Shown: in pieces, positions 1 through 5,692 of the stretch
How the letters are laid out: the number at the start of each line of letters is the position of its first letter
Numbering within the stretch: the first letter of the stretch is position 1
Source of the DNA: an uncultured Christensenellaceae bacterium
Lineage (GTDB): Bacteria > Bacillota > Clostridia > Christensenellales > UBA1242
Direction: 5' to 3'
Length of the DNA: 5,692 nt
NCBI GenBank assembly: GCA_949902685.1
Contig: CATLDS010000045.1
Location: forward strand, 1-5,692
Notes under the pieces: model-generated
What the model was told of the DNA's origin: nothing
The model's database searches: none
Seen by the model: only the letters and a program-made list of their open reading frames with translations
Made by a program: the position numbers and the translations under genes

Positions 1-196
1 CCTCTTTGGGTTTTTGCTCCTTAGTACATATTGGATAAATAATAGAATCATTGATTAACACATTATCTACCAACTCCGCAATGTAACAAACTACTAACTC
101 CGTGCCAAAAAACTGCACATTTCGTGATTTAAAATCACTACTATTGTGCAGTTTCTTTTTTAATTCTTCTAAAGTTTTTACTGCATCAACTTTCAT
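1..196 (-). CDS. GerA-family spore germination protein, N-terminal part (cut by window edge)
   Basis: This reading frame opens with ATG at 196-194 and stays open to base 1, giving 65 visible residues. The segment around residues 9-60 has the shape of the GerA/GerKA/SpoVAF N-terminal domain: a Leu/Lys-rich helix (TLEELKKKL), then NSSDFKSRNV matching the family's 'NSSD..IR' motif, then VVCYIAELVDNVLIND and SIIYPI, matching 'lxYIdGLvD...in..II.Pl'. Family members are usually about 450-550 residues with several C-terminal membrane helices, so most of the gene lies outside the window. Known GerA-type subunits sit in the spore inner membrane and form germinant receptors with B and C subunits. Whether this is a receptor A subunit or a SpoVAF-like protein cannot be told from this part. 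The start is supported by an in-frame TAA at about 218-220 upstream. No Shine-Dalgarno is visible, and TTG at 199-197 is an alternative start. It lies 39 nt after the lipoprotein stop, so it is probably co-transcribed with it. The call rests on recalled family motifs, not an alignment. Confidence 0.78.
   Translation of the reverse strand, partial: MKVDAVKTLEELKKKLHNSSDFKSRNVQFFGTELVVCYIAELVDNVLINDSIIYPICTKEQKPKE
107..161. other. Terminator-like nested hairpin inside the gerA-like coding region
   Basis: AAACTGCACA (110-119) and TGTGCAGTTT (145-154) are perfect 10-bp inverted arms. Inside the loop a second hairpin pairs GTGATT (124-129) with AATCAC (133-138). Six A lie on the left (107-112), and a T tract TTTCTTTTTT lies on the right (152-161), so the element looks like an intrinsic terminator on either strand. 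On the minus strand the hairpin is followed by TTTTTTGG. It lies in codons 12-30 of the gerA-like frame, which reads straight through it with family-like residues. It is therefore listed as a structure, not as an established terminator. It could weaken transcription of the gene or be a coincidence. Confidence 0.45.
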
Positions 197-235
197 CAAT
201 GCTAGTTTAACTAATTAATTTATTTTTATTCTAAA
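197..235 (-). other. Intergenic spacer between lipoprotein and gerA-like gene
   Basis: This 39-nt gap is almost entirely A and T. On the minus strand it reads through an A/T-rich tract and ends in CTAGCATTG directly before the ATG. I see no terminator hairpin with a T tract, no GGAGG-like ribosome binding site and no convincing sigma-A or sigma-G promoter. The simplest reading is one transcript covering both genes, with weak or unusual initiation at the second. Confidence 0.6.
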
Positions 236-3200
236 TTATCTCCATTCTAGAGTTAGTACAAATGTAGTCTCGTTGCTAGCCTTGTCATATACTCGCTTTA
301 CAGACGAACTAAATCCGTTCGGTTCACTCGTTCTCCAATACAGAGTTAAGCCATCATTAATAATAGTTGTAATCGAGTTCTGTCCCGTCAAATCACCACC
401 TGTCAAATACTTACCTGCGATACGGAATTCAAACGAAGCGGTGTCTGCCTCATTATTCAATAAATAATATTTAGCCATTATACAAGCATTTAGAACAAAC
501 GACTGAAGTTCGCTATAACCACTAGTGCTAGCATATCGCTGATAATATCTATTACCCTCATCGAAGACATACTCTTTAAGATATCTAAAATCTGTAATAC
601 CACTACCAATACTAAGAATATTCAATGTATTTGTAATATCCTTGTACGTCATACCAAATGTTGAATGATTGTAGTAATTATATGATTGATTGATTGCGCC
701 AATTACCTCACTATCTGTAAGTACTACATTTATATTTTCTTCAAATGTTACTGGTATTGGAGCGATTTCACCAAAGTCAACATTATTAAATAGATAGTTA
801 TCACTTACTAAGTAATACAAATGCGATGCCATATTATACGACTGAGCATTGTTATTAATAGTATTATATACAAATCTATTGTCGGAGTAAGAAATATCCA
901 CATTATACCAAGCCCAACTCTCTATACTATTCTCGATAGGTAGATATAGATAAACTTTATTCCAAGTATGATTTTTAATTTGATTACTATAAGATACGCT
1001 ACCATTTACCTTTCGCGACTTAATACCTTCAATTCCACAGAGGAGTGTAAATGCCTTTGATAGCGACTCATCAGTAGCATTCTTAACTCCTAGATAGAAT
1101 TCTCCATCATATCCAGAACGAGTGCTATCTGTAATATCTAAGAATATTCCTTCTAGATAAAATTCTTTTCTAACACCATAATCTGCAACTGAGCCTTCAA
1201 TCTTCTCATTGTTTGCCCAAATTTTAGTGGCATCATAATTAATATTATACGCGTATTCAAGCCATGTAAATATTGCGTCCACTTTCTCTAAATCAGTATA
1301 ATTCTTACCTATAATAGCAGTTAGAACAAGTTTAGCATTATTGTATATCTTCTCTGCTTCTGTGTTAGGCTTATTAAATATAGGTCGTCTACCATATTGC
1401 ACAGCCATTAATAATTGTTCACTCGTTTCTACTTCCATAGGTTGACAGTTGTCTATCTCAAATGTTGAGTAAATGCTTCTTCTAGAATACTGGTCGACAT
1501 AATCGAAATCATTGGCATAATCTTTTGAAATTTCAATATAATCACTGCCTGTATTTTGCTTAGGTCTATATTCTCCATTGCTATTGTAGTCGAGAGCATT
1601 ATAATACTTAACATTGAATTTCACGCCATTTTCTAAGTTCTTACTAGTTACCTGCACTTCACCATCTCCAGCATTTGAAGACAGCACTGCCATCTCAGGA
1701 TAAACTTCTAGTAGTCGTCTACACAAGTGAGCGAATAACTGCGCTTCAGTAGAACTAGATACGAGACGTAACCAAACTTCGTCATTATTGAAATTGTATA
1801 GCAACTTTGACTGAGCTTCATCTTTTAACTTAACAATTGCTGTACGTGTACTAGTAAATTTCTCTACAGGAAGATAGAGTTCTAACCCATAATTCTCATC
1901 CACACCAAATAGATAATGATACCATAATACATTAGTTAAATCGCTGATATTGTTAATAGATAGATTGTATGTCGCGCCATTGTAATATACCTCAGCACGC
2001 TCAAAGTCAAATGGCTGTTCATAGATGTACGTAATAACACAAGGCTCACAATATGCACTAGATGTGTATAGTTGCGAATTAGTGCTATTTTTATCTATCA
2101 TAGCCTTAACACTTATCTTATAGTCACCTTCAATGTCTATAAAGTCTGCAATATTTTGAACTTCTCCATTGAGAACGGTGTATTCTTTCGCTTTATTGGT
2201 AGGATTGGTTACTCTAACAATGTAATAATCAGCATTTTCATCCCCAGTCCAACGAACTAAGAATTCTGTCTTAGACACATTGCTATATTGGATATCTGTC
2301 GGTAAGTTAAGAGATGTAAGTTTGCTTATCTCGCCATACTCTTTCGACTCATTAGAATCCGCATAATAACTGTTAGGTCTAGCAAGAGCGGTAACATATA
2401 TCCTATACTCTCCACCTTTCTCTACATATTCAGTTATATCTGTCGCTCCTTGCACTACTAAAACATTGCTAAGTCCTAATTGTAATAAATAATCAAGATA
2501 TGTATTATCATTTAATTTTACAATGCGGAGTCTATAACTTCCCGCATTGTCCTGTAGAGAGAATGAAATGGTATATCTACCATTATTTTCCGCTACTCGA
2601 ATGCCGTCTACCTCTGCCAATTGCTGTCTCAATATATACTCGTACGTACTGAAACCACTCGGCTTAATATATTGTTCACTATCAAGTGGTAATGCTCTAA
2701 TCATGATAGAATAAATATTCGCGCTTGTTAGATATCTAGTAATGTCGACCTCATAGTACTGCGTTCTACCGTCGTTAAGAACGGTAATTCTATTAAAGTT
2801 CACTAAGATTTCATACGAGTTAGCACTTTGTACACCATTAAATCTCAATGTATATTTATCATTACCCGCATCATTGGTCTTAAATACGATCTGTCCATTA
2901 TCTGCTAAAAGTGTAGGTCTATCTAAAGTGCGTGCATGGCTAACATGTAATTTACTAGACAAACTACTATCATCATACATACTCAAAGGATCTGCCACTG
3001 CCTGAATGTATACGTAATACTCAATATCATTTGAACTAATCAAATATTGTCCAATATCAATACTGGTCTGCGTAAATAATTTCGGTACGGCTACCGGTTC
3101 TTCATTGGATGTTGAAATATACAATCTATAGCCTATCGCATTATTAACAGGATTGAATGATAATAAGTATGGATTCATAGAATCAAACCCACTACCCGAT

Positions 3201-4768
3201 ATATATGGCGCTGGCAACTTCAGTGAATATGTAATATCTATTTCTTTCACTAAAGGAGCATAGCCCTTTTTCATTACTGTGATTTTAACTTTATTAACTT
3301 TCTCTTGCAGTGATAGTAGATTTAACTGACTCTGCGTTGTAGCAACCACAGTATTTCCAGCCTCTACTAAGAAATTAGCATTTTCTACACTTGTCCACAC
3401 CAATGATGAAGCTATACATCTAGCATCGAACACAATATCTTGTTCCTCGCTGGAGACTGATTTCACATCACTAACTTTAGATGACAGATAACCACCACTA
3501 CCTAAAGCCTGTACTGCCACTCCACTGAAACCTTCCTCTAAAACTACACTGTGAACATTACTATCTACCAACAAACTCTTATAACTATTATCTGCGAATG
3601 TCCACACCCTATATCCAGTAATATTTGCATTATTGGTATTAGACCACGTAGCAACATATGCCATATTATCCTCACTGTAGGATAATGTAACAGCTGGGGT
3701 CTCTAGAATAGTAGTATTCGTGCACGAAGAGATAGCGCTATAGTTTGAATTTAGATAGTATGATTTCTCAGTACTTCTATACATAGACTGAATTTTGAAT
3801 GAATACTCTCTTATTTCATTAAATTGTAAATTCTTCTTTTCAAATATCTTAGTTAAATTAATGTCCACCAAATTGTTTGCTGATGTACTATGAGTGATAT
3901 TACTATCTGTAACTTCTACAATTTCTTCTACATTTTCCACTTGAATTTTAACAGCATTAGCTCGCTCATCCAACACAGCTATCATATGAAATTCTTGACT
4001 ACCATCTACACCCTTCACCCTATGAACTTTAGTAGCGCTAGGAGTATTCAATTGTATCATGTGTTCGTATTCATATTTATTTGAATAATCGCTCTCTAGA
4101 TAAGAATTATCTACGCTAACACTAGACACATAGAATTTATAAACACCTGCTGATGTAAGAAGAGTCGTAAAATCAAATCTGTTGGTATTGAATTGATACT
4201 TTGTCAAGTTCTCATCATTCTTAATGCTCTCAGGGTCATCAAATTCCACATTATCGTTAGGAGTAATTACTTTGACCACATATAAACCTGCATTCCTCAC
4301 AGGAGTCCAAGTAAGTACACTGCCCGAAGAACTAAGATTAGTAGGAGTACTCATCTTGGCAATATGCGTGTATGAATAAGGTGTTGTCCAATCACTATCT
4401 TTCCAATCTTTAGCACAAGTCTTAATCTTGAGACTGATACTATCATTGACTGACAACAATCTATTGGCATTATACTCAAGATAATCAACACCATTAATAG
4501 AATACAATTCAACATAAGGTTTAGCGTTAGGGAATACTGTGATAGTCTCATTATTAAAACTAAACACATAGTACTCATCATTCTTCGCTCGCTCAAAGCG
4601 AACTACACCATTCTCTATACTAACATTCGTAGGAGCAGAAAGTTTAGGTAAGTTTAAGTTATCACAACCCACAAAAATTAATGACGCAAATAAACACACT
4701 ATAAATACTACAAATGTATAAAATGTGCCCTTGCCTTTACGTTTAGTTTTTACCCCTGAATTTAACAT
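236..4768 (-). CDS. Giant FN3-like repeat lipoprotein with degenerate transglutaminase-like domain
   Basis: This 1510-residue protein starts at ATG 4768-4766, behind an AAGGGG site, and stops at TAA 238-236. Residues 1-34 form a lipoprotein signal: a basic stretch KTKRKGKG (7-14), a hydrophobic core (16-33), and Cys35 in the lipobox FVGC. It should be lipid-anchored on the outer face of the cell membrane. Residues 42-915 hold about nine fibronectin-III-like repeats. Residues about 916-1130 are a mixed linker region I cannot assign. Residues about 1130-1300 resemble a transglutaminase-like (papain-fold) core: the KVDAIFTWLEYAYNINYD helix, SKAFTLLCGIEGIKSRKVNG, then HTWN with His1267 and WYNVD with Asp1291. 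The position normally held by the catalytic Cys appears to be Asp1233, so protease or cross-linking activity is unlikely. Residues 1300-1510 are not recognised. No membrane segment follows the signal and no sortase motif is seen. The likely role is surface binding or envelope scaffolding, which is inference. The frame is intact throughout, with no sign of frameshift. Confidence 0.93.
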   Translation of the reverse strand: MLNSGVKTKRKGKGTFYTFVVFIVCLFASLIFVGCDNLNLPKLSAPTNVSIENGVVRFERAKNDEYYVFSFNNETITVFPNAKPYVELYSINGVDYLEYNANRLLSVNDSISLKIKTCAKDWKDSDWTTPYSYTHIAKMSTPTNLSSSGSVLTWTPVRNAGLYVVKVITPNDNVEFDDPESIKNDENLTKYQFNTNRFDFTTLLTSAGVYKFYVSSVSVDNSYLESDYSNKYEYEHMIQLNTPSATKVHRVKGVDGSQEFHMIAVLDERANAVKIQVENVEEIVEVTDSNITHSTSANNLVDINLTKIFEKKNLQFNEIREYSFKIQSMYRSTEKSYYLNSNYSAISSCTNTTILETPAVTLSYSEDNMAYVATWSNTNNANITGYRVWTFADNSYKSLLVDSNVHSVVLEEGFSGVAVQALGSGGYLSSKVSDVKSVSSEEQDIVFDARCIASSLVWTSVENANFLVEAGNTVVATTQSQLNLLSLQEKVNKVKITVMKKGYAPLVKEIDITYSLKLPAPYISGSGFDSMNPYLLSFNPVNNAIGYRLYISTSNEEPVAVPKLFTQTSIDIGQYLISSNDIEYYVYIQAVADPLSMYDDSSLSSKLHVSHARTLDRPTLLADNGQIVFKTNDAGNDKYTLRFNGVQSANSYEILVNFNRITVLNDGRTQYYEVDITRYLTSANIYSIMIRALPLDSEQYIKPSGFSTYEYILRQQLAEVDGIRVAENNGRYTISFSLQDNAGSYRLRIVKLNDNTYLDYLLQLGLSNVLVVQGATDITEYVEKGGEYRIYVTALARPNSYYADSNESKEYGEISKLTSLNLPTDIQYSNVSKTEFLVRWTGDENADYYIVRVTNPTNKAKEYTVLNGEVQNIADFIDIEGDYKISVKAMIDKNSTNSQLYTSSAYCEPCVITYIYEQPFDFERAEVYYNGATYNLSINNISDLTNVLWYHYLFGVDENYGLELYLPVEKFTSTRTAIVKLKDEAQSKLLYNFNNDEVWLRLVSSSTEAQLFAHLCRRLLEVYPEMAVLSSNAGDGEVQVTSKNLENGVKFNVKYYNALDYNSNGEYRPKQNTGSDYIEISKDYANDFDYVDQYSRRSIYSTFEIDNCQPMEVETSEQLLMAVQYGRRPIFNKPNTEAEKIYNNAKLVLTAIIGKNYTDLEKVDAIFTWLEYAYNINYDATKIWANNEKIEGSVADYGVRKEFYLEGIFLDITDSTRSGYDGEFYLGVKNATDESLSKAFTLLCGIEGIKSRKVNGSVSYSNQIKNHTWNKVYLYLPIENSIESWAWYNVDISYSDNRFVYNTINNNAQSYNMASHLYYLVSDNYLFNNVDFGEIAPIPVTFEENINVVLTDSEVIGAINQSYNYYNHSTFGMTYKDITNTLNILSIGSGITDFRYLKEYVFDEGNRYYQRYASTSGYSELQSFVLNACIMAKYYLLNNEADTASFEFRIAGKYLTGGDLTGQNSITTIINDGLTLYWRTSEPNGFSSSVKRVYDKASNETTFVLTLEWR
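869..1381 (-). other. Transglutaminase-like domain, catalytic Cys apparently lost
   Basis: Residues about 1130-1300 follow the order of the bacterial transglutaminase-like core. A helix with KVDAIFTWL and YAYNINYD comes first. YLGVKNATDESLSKAFTLL then occupies the place of the usual 'G.C.GYA.AF..LL' motif, followed by GIKSRKVNG, HTWNKVYLY and WYNVDISYSD. His1267 (970-968) and Asp1291 (898-896) fit the His and Asp of the triad. Aligning on 'SKAF' puts Asp1233 (1072-1070) at the Cys position. The only nearby Cys, Cys1244, sits 11 residues later, in a position that is structural in active relatives. The domain is therefore predicted to be non-catalytic. The alignment is by eye. Confidence 0.65.
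2024..4645 (-). repeat. About nine diverged FN3-like protein repeats in the lipoprotein
   Basis: The repeats are visible in protein, not as near-identical DNA. Each unit is about 75-110 residues. It opens with a Pro-containing junction and then a Trp/Phe strand, followed by a motif like 'NAxxYxVxV'. Examples are RNAGLYVVKV (158-167), ANAVKIQV (270-277), NANFLVEA (463-470), NNAIGYRLYI (542-551), QSANSYEILV (647-656), DNAGSYRLRI (740-749) and ENADYYIVRV (844-853). A later strand of the form 'Y.i.V.a' and a linker end each unit. Similar linkers are YSYTHIAKMSTP (131-142) and YEYEHMIQLNTP (232-243). Approximate units are 45-137, 141-236, 242-350, 357-437, 441-513, 519-611, 617-714, 719-815 and 822-915. 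The beta-sandwich fold is inferred. Such arrays usually act as spacers or binding modules on the cell surface. Confidence 0.75.
4664..4768 (-). other. Lipoprotein signal peptide and lipobox cysteine
   Basis: The first 35 codons of the large gene encode a short lead, a Lys/Arg-rich segment at residues 7-13, an uncharged hydrophobic run at about 16-33, and the lipobox FVGC ending at Cys35 (codon TGT, 4666-4664). Asp-Asn follows the Cys. This fits cleavage by signal peptidase II and lipidation of Cys35. The -3 residue by this alignment is Phe rather than the commoner Leu, which slightly weakens the motif, but position, charge and hydrophobic core all agree. Confidence 0.85.
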
Positions 4769-4772
4769 ACTA

Positions 4773-4778
4773 CCCCTT
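4773..4778 (-). promoter_or_regulatory. Ribosome binding site for the lipoprotein gene
   Basis: On the minus strand AAGGGG (4778-4773) stands four bases before the ATG at 4768. The spacing is slightly short, but no other start with a better site lies nearby, and this start gives a complete lipoprotein signal. Confidence 0.75.
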
Positions 4779-4806
4779 AGTGTTAAATAATAAAATTATT
4801 TAATTT

Positions 4807-4835
4807 ATTATACCCAAAAATATTACATAAATCAA
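4807..4835 (-). promoter_or_regulatory. Sigma-A-type promoter for the lipoprotein (and probably gerA-like) transcript
   Basis: The minus strand has TTGATT at 4835-4830 (four of six to TTGACA), a 17-base spacer, and a perfect TATAAT at 4812-4807. Transcription would start near base 4800, giving a leader of about 30 nt with the ribosome binding site at its end. The perfect -10 and ideal spacing in the right place make this the best promoter in the window. It looks like a vegetative promoter rather than a sporulation one. Confidence 0.7.
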
Positions 4836-4839
4836 ATAA

Positions 4840-4867
4840 TTTAGACAAAATGTAGTATTTATATAAA
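4840..4867 (+). promoter_or_regulatory. Possible promoter for the PRC-barrel gene
   Basis: TTTAGA (4840-4845) and TATAAA (4862-4867) are separated by 16 bases and match the sigma-A boxes at four and five of six positions. The start point would fall near 4874, leaving a leader of about 49 nt. The region is so AT-rich that such matches arise easily, and TAAAAT at 4882-4887 is another possible -10. No sporulation-sigma consensus is convincing here. Confidence 0.3.
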
Positions 4868-4911
4868 TGAGGCTCAATTCATAAAATGCTTAACTCTGCA
4901 TACATTTAATT

Positions 4912-4917
4912 AAGAGG
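4912..4917 (+). promoter_or_regulatory. Ribosome binding site for the PRC-barrel gene
   Basis: AAGAGG (4912-4917) lies five bases before the ATG at 4923. It supports this start over later in-frame ATG codons, which have no such site. Confidence 0.75.
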
Positions 4918-4922
4918 TAAAT

Positions 4923-5660
4923 ATGTATTATTCTAACGAATTAAAATCATTATCAGTATTATCATTGTATGAAGGCGAATTACTAGGTGTAGTGGACAAA
5001 CTTTATTTTGATAAAAAATTAAAACGCTTAATATGTCTGGAGTTAATAGGTGAAAATGATACTCGATTGATCCTACAAACTAAGAACATCTACCATGTCG
5101 GTAAAAACGCAATTACCGTCAAGAATAATCAGGCGGTGAGTTTGAAGGTGGAAGATATTGATCTAAGTTTATGTCCAGTAGGCTCTAAAGCTTATTCTAT
5201 CAAGGGTGAATATCTGGGAATAATTAAAGAGATGAATTTAACAGATAAGTTCATCACTGAAAAATTTTCACTAGACAACAACTCAACATTAGATGTAAAC
5301 AATCTCGCGTCATCTGGAAAAAACACTGCAATATTTTACGACAAAACAGACAAGATAGACATCAGCAAGTTCACTCCTACTAAGTCACCTAAAGTATTCA
5401 AAAATACAGTTGTTCAAACAGCACAAATTCAACCAATAGATAATGAGACTACTCAAAACAAAAATGTCGTACCAGTAGAGAATGCTAATAAACCAAACTT
5501 TCAAAACGCAGATTTCTTATTAGGTAGAATATGTAGTAAAGATATATTTAATTTTAATAATGAATTATTAATCAAGGCACATGCTATTGTTAATAAAAAA
5601 TCATTAAAAGAAATTAAAAAATATGGTAAATTACGTGAATTAATGCTATATTGCAAATAA
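4923..5660 (+). CDS. PRC-barrel domain protein, YrrD-like, with extra C-terminal module
   Basis: This 245-residue protein has no signal peptide or membrane helix, so it is probably cytoplasmic. Residues about 4-68 read as a PRC barrel: LSVLSLYEGELLGVVDKLYFD, KLKRLICLELIGE, then a short strand pair (LILQTKNIYHVGKNAITVKN). Residues about 85-140 look like a second, weaker copy, with PVGSKAYSIKGEYLGIIKEM carrying the same 'G.yLG.i.e' turn. A polar linker rich in Asn, Thr, Lys and Gln covers about 141-196. Residues 197-245 form a compact end: LLGRICSKDIFNFNNELLIK, AIVNKKSLKEIKKYGKLREL. This resembles small 'DI.d..G.liak.g..it.e.l..a...gkl.eL' modules in other Bacillota proteins. B. subtilis YrrD has two PRC barrels, and YlmC/YmxH proteins, some annotated as sporulation proteins, have one. 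PRC barrels bind RNA or protein partners (for example RimM), and this protein's partner is unknown. It is transcribed divergently from the lipoprotein and ends at its own terminator. Confidence 0.88.
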   Translation: MYYSNELKSLSVLSLYEGELLGVVDKLYFDKKLKRLICLELIGENDTRLILQTKNIYHVGKNAITVKNNQAVSLKVEDIDLSLCPVGSKAYSIKGEYLGIIKEMNLTDKFITEKFSLDNNSTLDVNNLASSGKNTAIFYDKTDKIDISKFTPTKSPKVFKNTVVQTAQIQPIDNETTQNKNVVPVENANKPNFQNADFLLGRICSKDIFNFNNELLIKAHAIVNKKSLKEIKKYGKLRELMLYCK

Positions 5661-5663
5661 AAT

Positions 5664-5692
5664 AAAAACTTAAGTTATCGCTTAAGTTTTTT
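5664..5692 (+). terminator. Intrinsic terminator of the PRC-barrel gene
   Basis: AAAAACTTAAG (5664-5674) pairs with CTTAAGTTTTT (5681-5691) around the loop TTATCG, giving an 11-bp stem with six T at 5687-5692 to the window end. It begins 3 nt after the TAA stop. The A tract on the left means it may also work for convergent transcription from beyond the window. Confidence 0.88.

Larger units (their letters stand above)
4769..4922. other. Divergent intergenic region
   Basis: This 154-nt region separates two genes pointing away from each other. It is strongly AT-rich, especially at 4781-4870. The candidate -35 boxes of the two promoters lie only a few bases apart (4830-4835 and 4840-4845), so both units could be affected by one regulator bound between them. 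I see no clear operator palindrome, riboswitch or small RNA. Confidence 0.6.

Noticed and set aside
107..161. The hairpin as a true terminator closing the lipoprotein transcript before any further gene
   Set aside because: The minus-strand frame runs from ATG 196 through the hairpin to the window edge and encodes a GerA-like pattern, so the element is inside a gene. It is kept only as a structural observation.
203..213. Short inverted repeat TAGTT/AACTA before the gerA-like gene
   Set aside because: Only one base separates the arms, so no hairpin can form, and the run is expected in A/T-rich DNA.
273..467. Plus-strand open frame of 64 codons
   Set aside because: It lies wholly opposite the C-terminal end of the lipoprotein gene, has no ribosome binding site, and its product has no recognisable features.
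2072..2260. Plus-strand open frame of 62 codons
   Set aside because: It is an antisense shadow inside the FN3-like repeat coding region, with AT-driven Ile/Phe/Tyr composition.
3890..4084. Plus-strand open frame of 64 codons
   Set aside because: It is antisense to the lipoprotein gene, rich in Phe/Tyr/His from complementing Asn/Lys/Glu codons, and lacks a start signal.
4351..4596. Minus-strand open frame of 81 codons overlapping the lipoprotein in another frame
   Set aside because: It is an out-of-frame shadow of a well-supported gene. Its Met/Leu-rich product looks hydrophobic only because of the frame shift, and no ribosome binding site was seen.
236..4768. Possible phage tail, adhesin toxin or defence effector
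   Set aside because: The lipoprotein signal, the FN3-like array and the Cys-less transglutaminase-like domain point to a surface lipoprotein. No phage, toxin-delivery or immunity genes accompany it.
1..5692. CRISPR array, transposon ends, tRNA or rRNA genes
   Set aside because: Reading both strands showed no spaced identical repeats, no transposase-like frame with flanking inverted repeats, and no tRNA cloverleaf pattern.

Overview
The window is AT-rich DNA that fits a spore-forming low-GC Bacillota, most likely an anaerobic or uncultured Clostridia-type lineage. The support is a GerA-type spore germination gene start at the left edge, Gram-positive style AAGGGG/AAGAGG ribosome binding sites, a lipoprotein signal without outer-membrane features, and a PRC-barrel protein of a kind common in sporulating Bacillota. 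The standard genetic code fits: tryptophans are TGG. The exact taxon cannot be read from this piece.

Layout. Bases 1-196 (minus strand) are the first 65 codons of a GerA-family germination protein cut by the window edge. Bases 236-4768 (minus strand), 39 nt upstream of it and in the same direction, encode a 1510-residue lipoprotein. It has a lipobox Cys at residue 35, about nine diverged fibronectin-III-like repeats, a linker region, a transglutaminase-like domain that keeps His and Asp but appears to have lost the nucleophilic Cys, and an unassigned C-terminal domain. Bases 4769-4922 are an AT-rich divergent promoter region with a good sigma-A-type promoter for the lipoprotein and a weaker candidate for the other side. 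Bases 4923-5660 (plus strand) encode a 245-residue PRC-barrel protein, followed after 3 nt by a clear intrinsic terminator that runs to the window end.

How they may work together. The lipoprotein and gerA-like genes are probably co-transcribed, since no terminator lies between them. Whether they share a function is unknown. The PRC-barrel gene is a separate divergent unit. No mobile element, CRISPR array, RNA gene or defence system was seen. The two observations most worth following are the Cys-less transglutaminase-like domain on a giant repeat lipoprotein, and the edge-truncated germination gene with a terminator-like hairpin inside its first codons.
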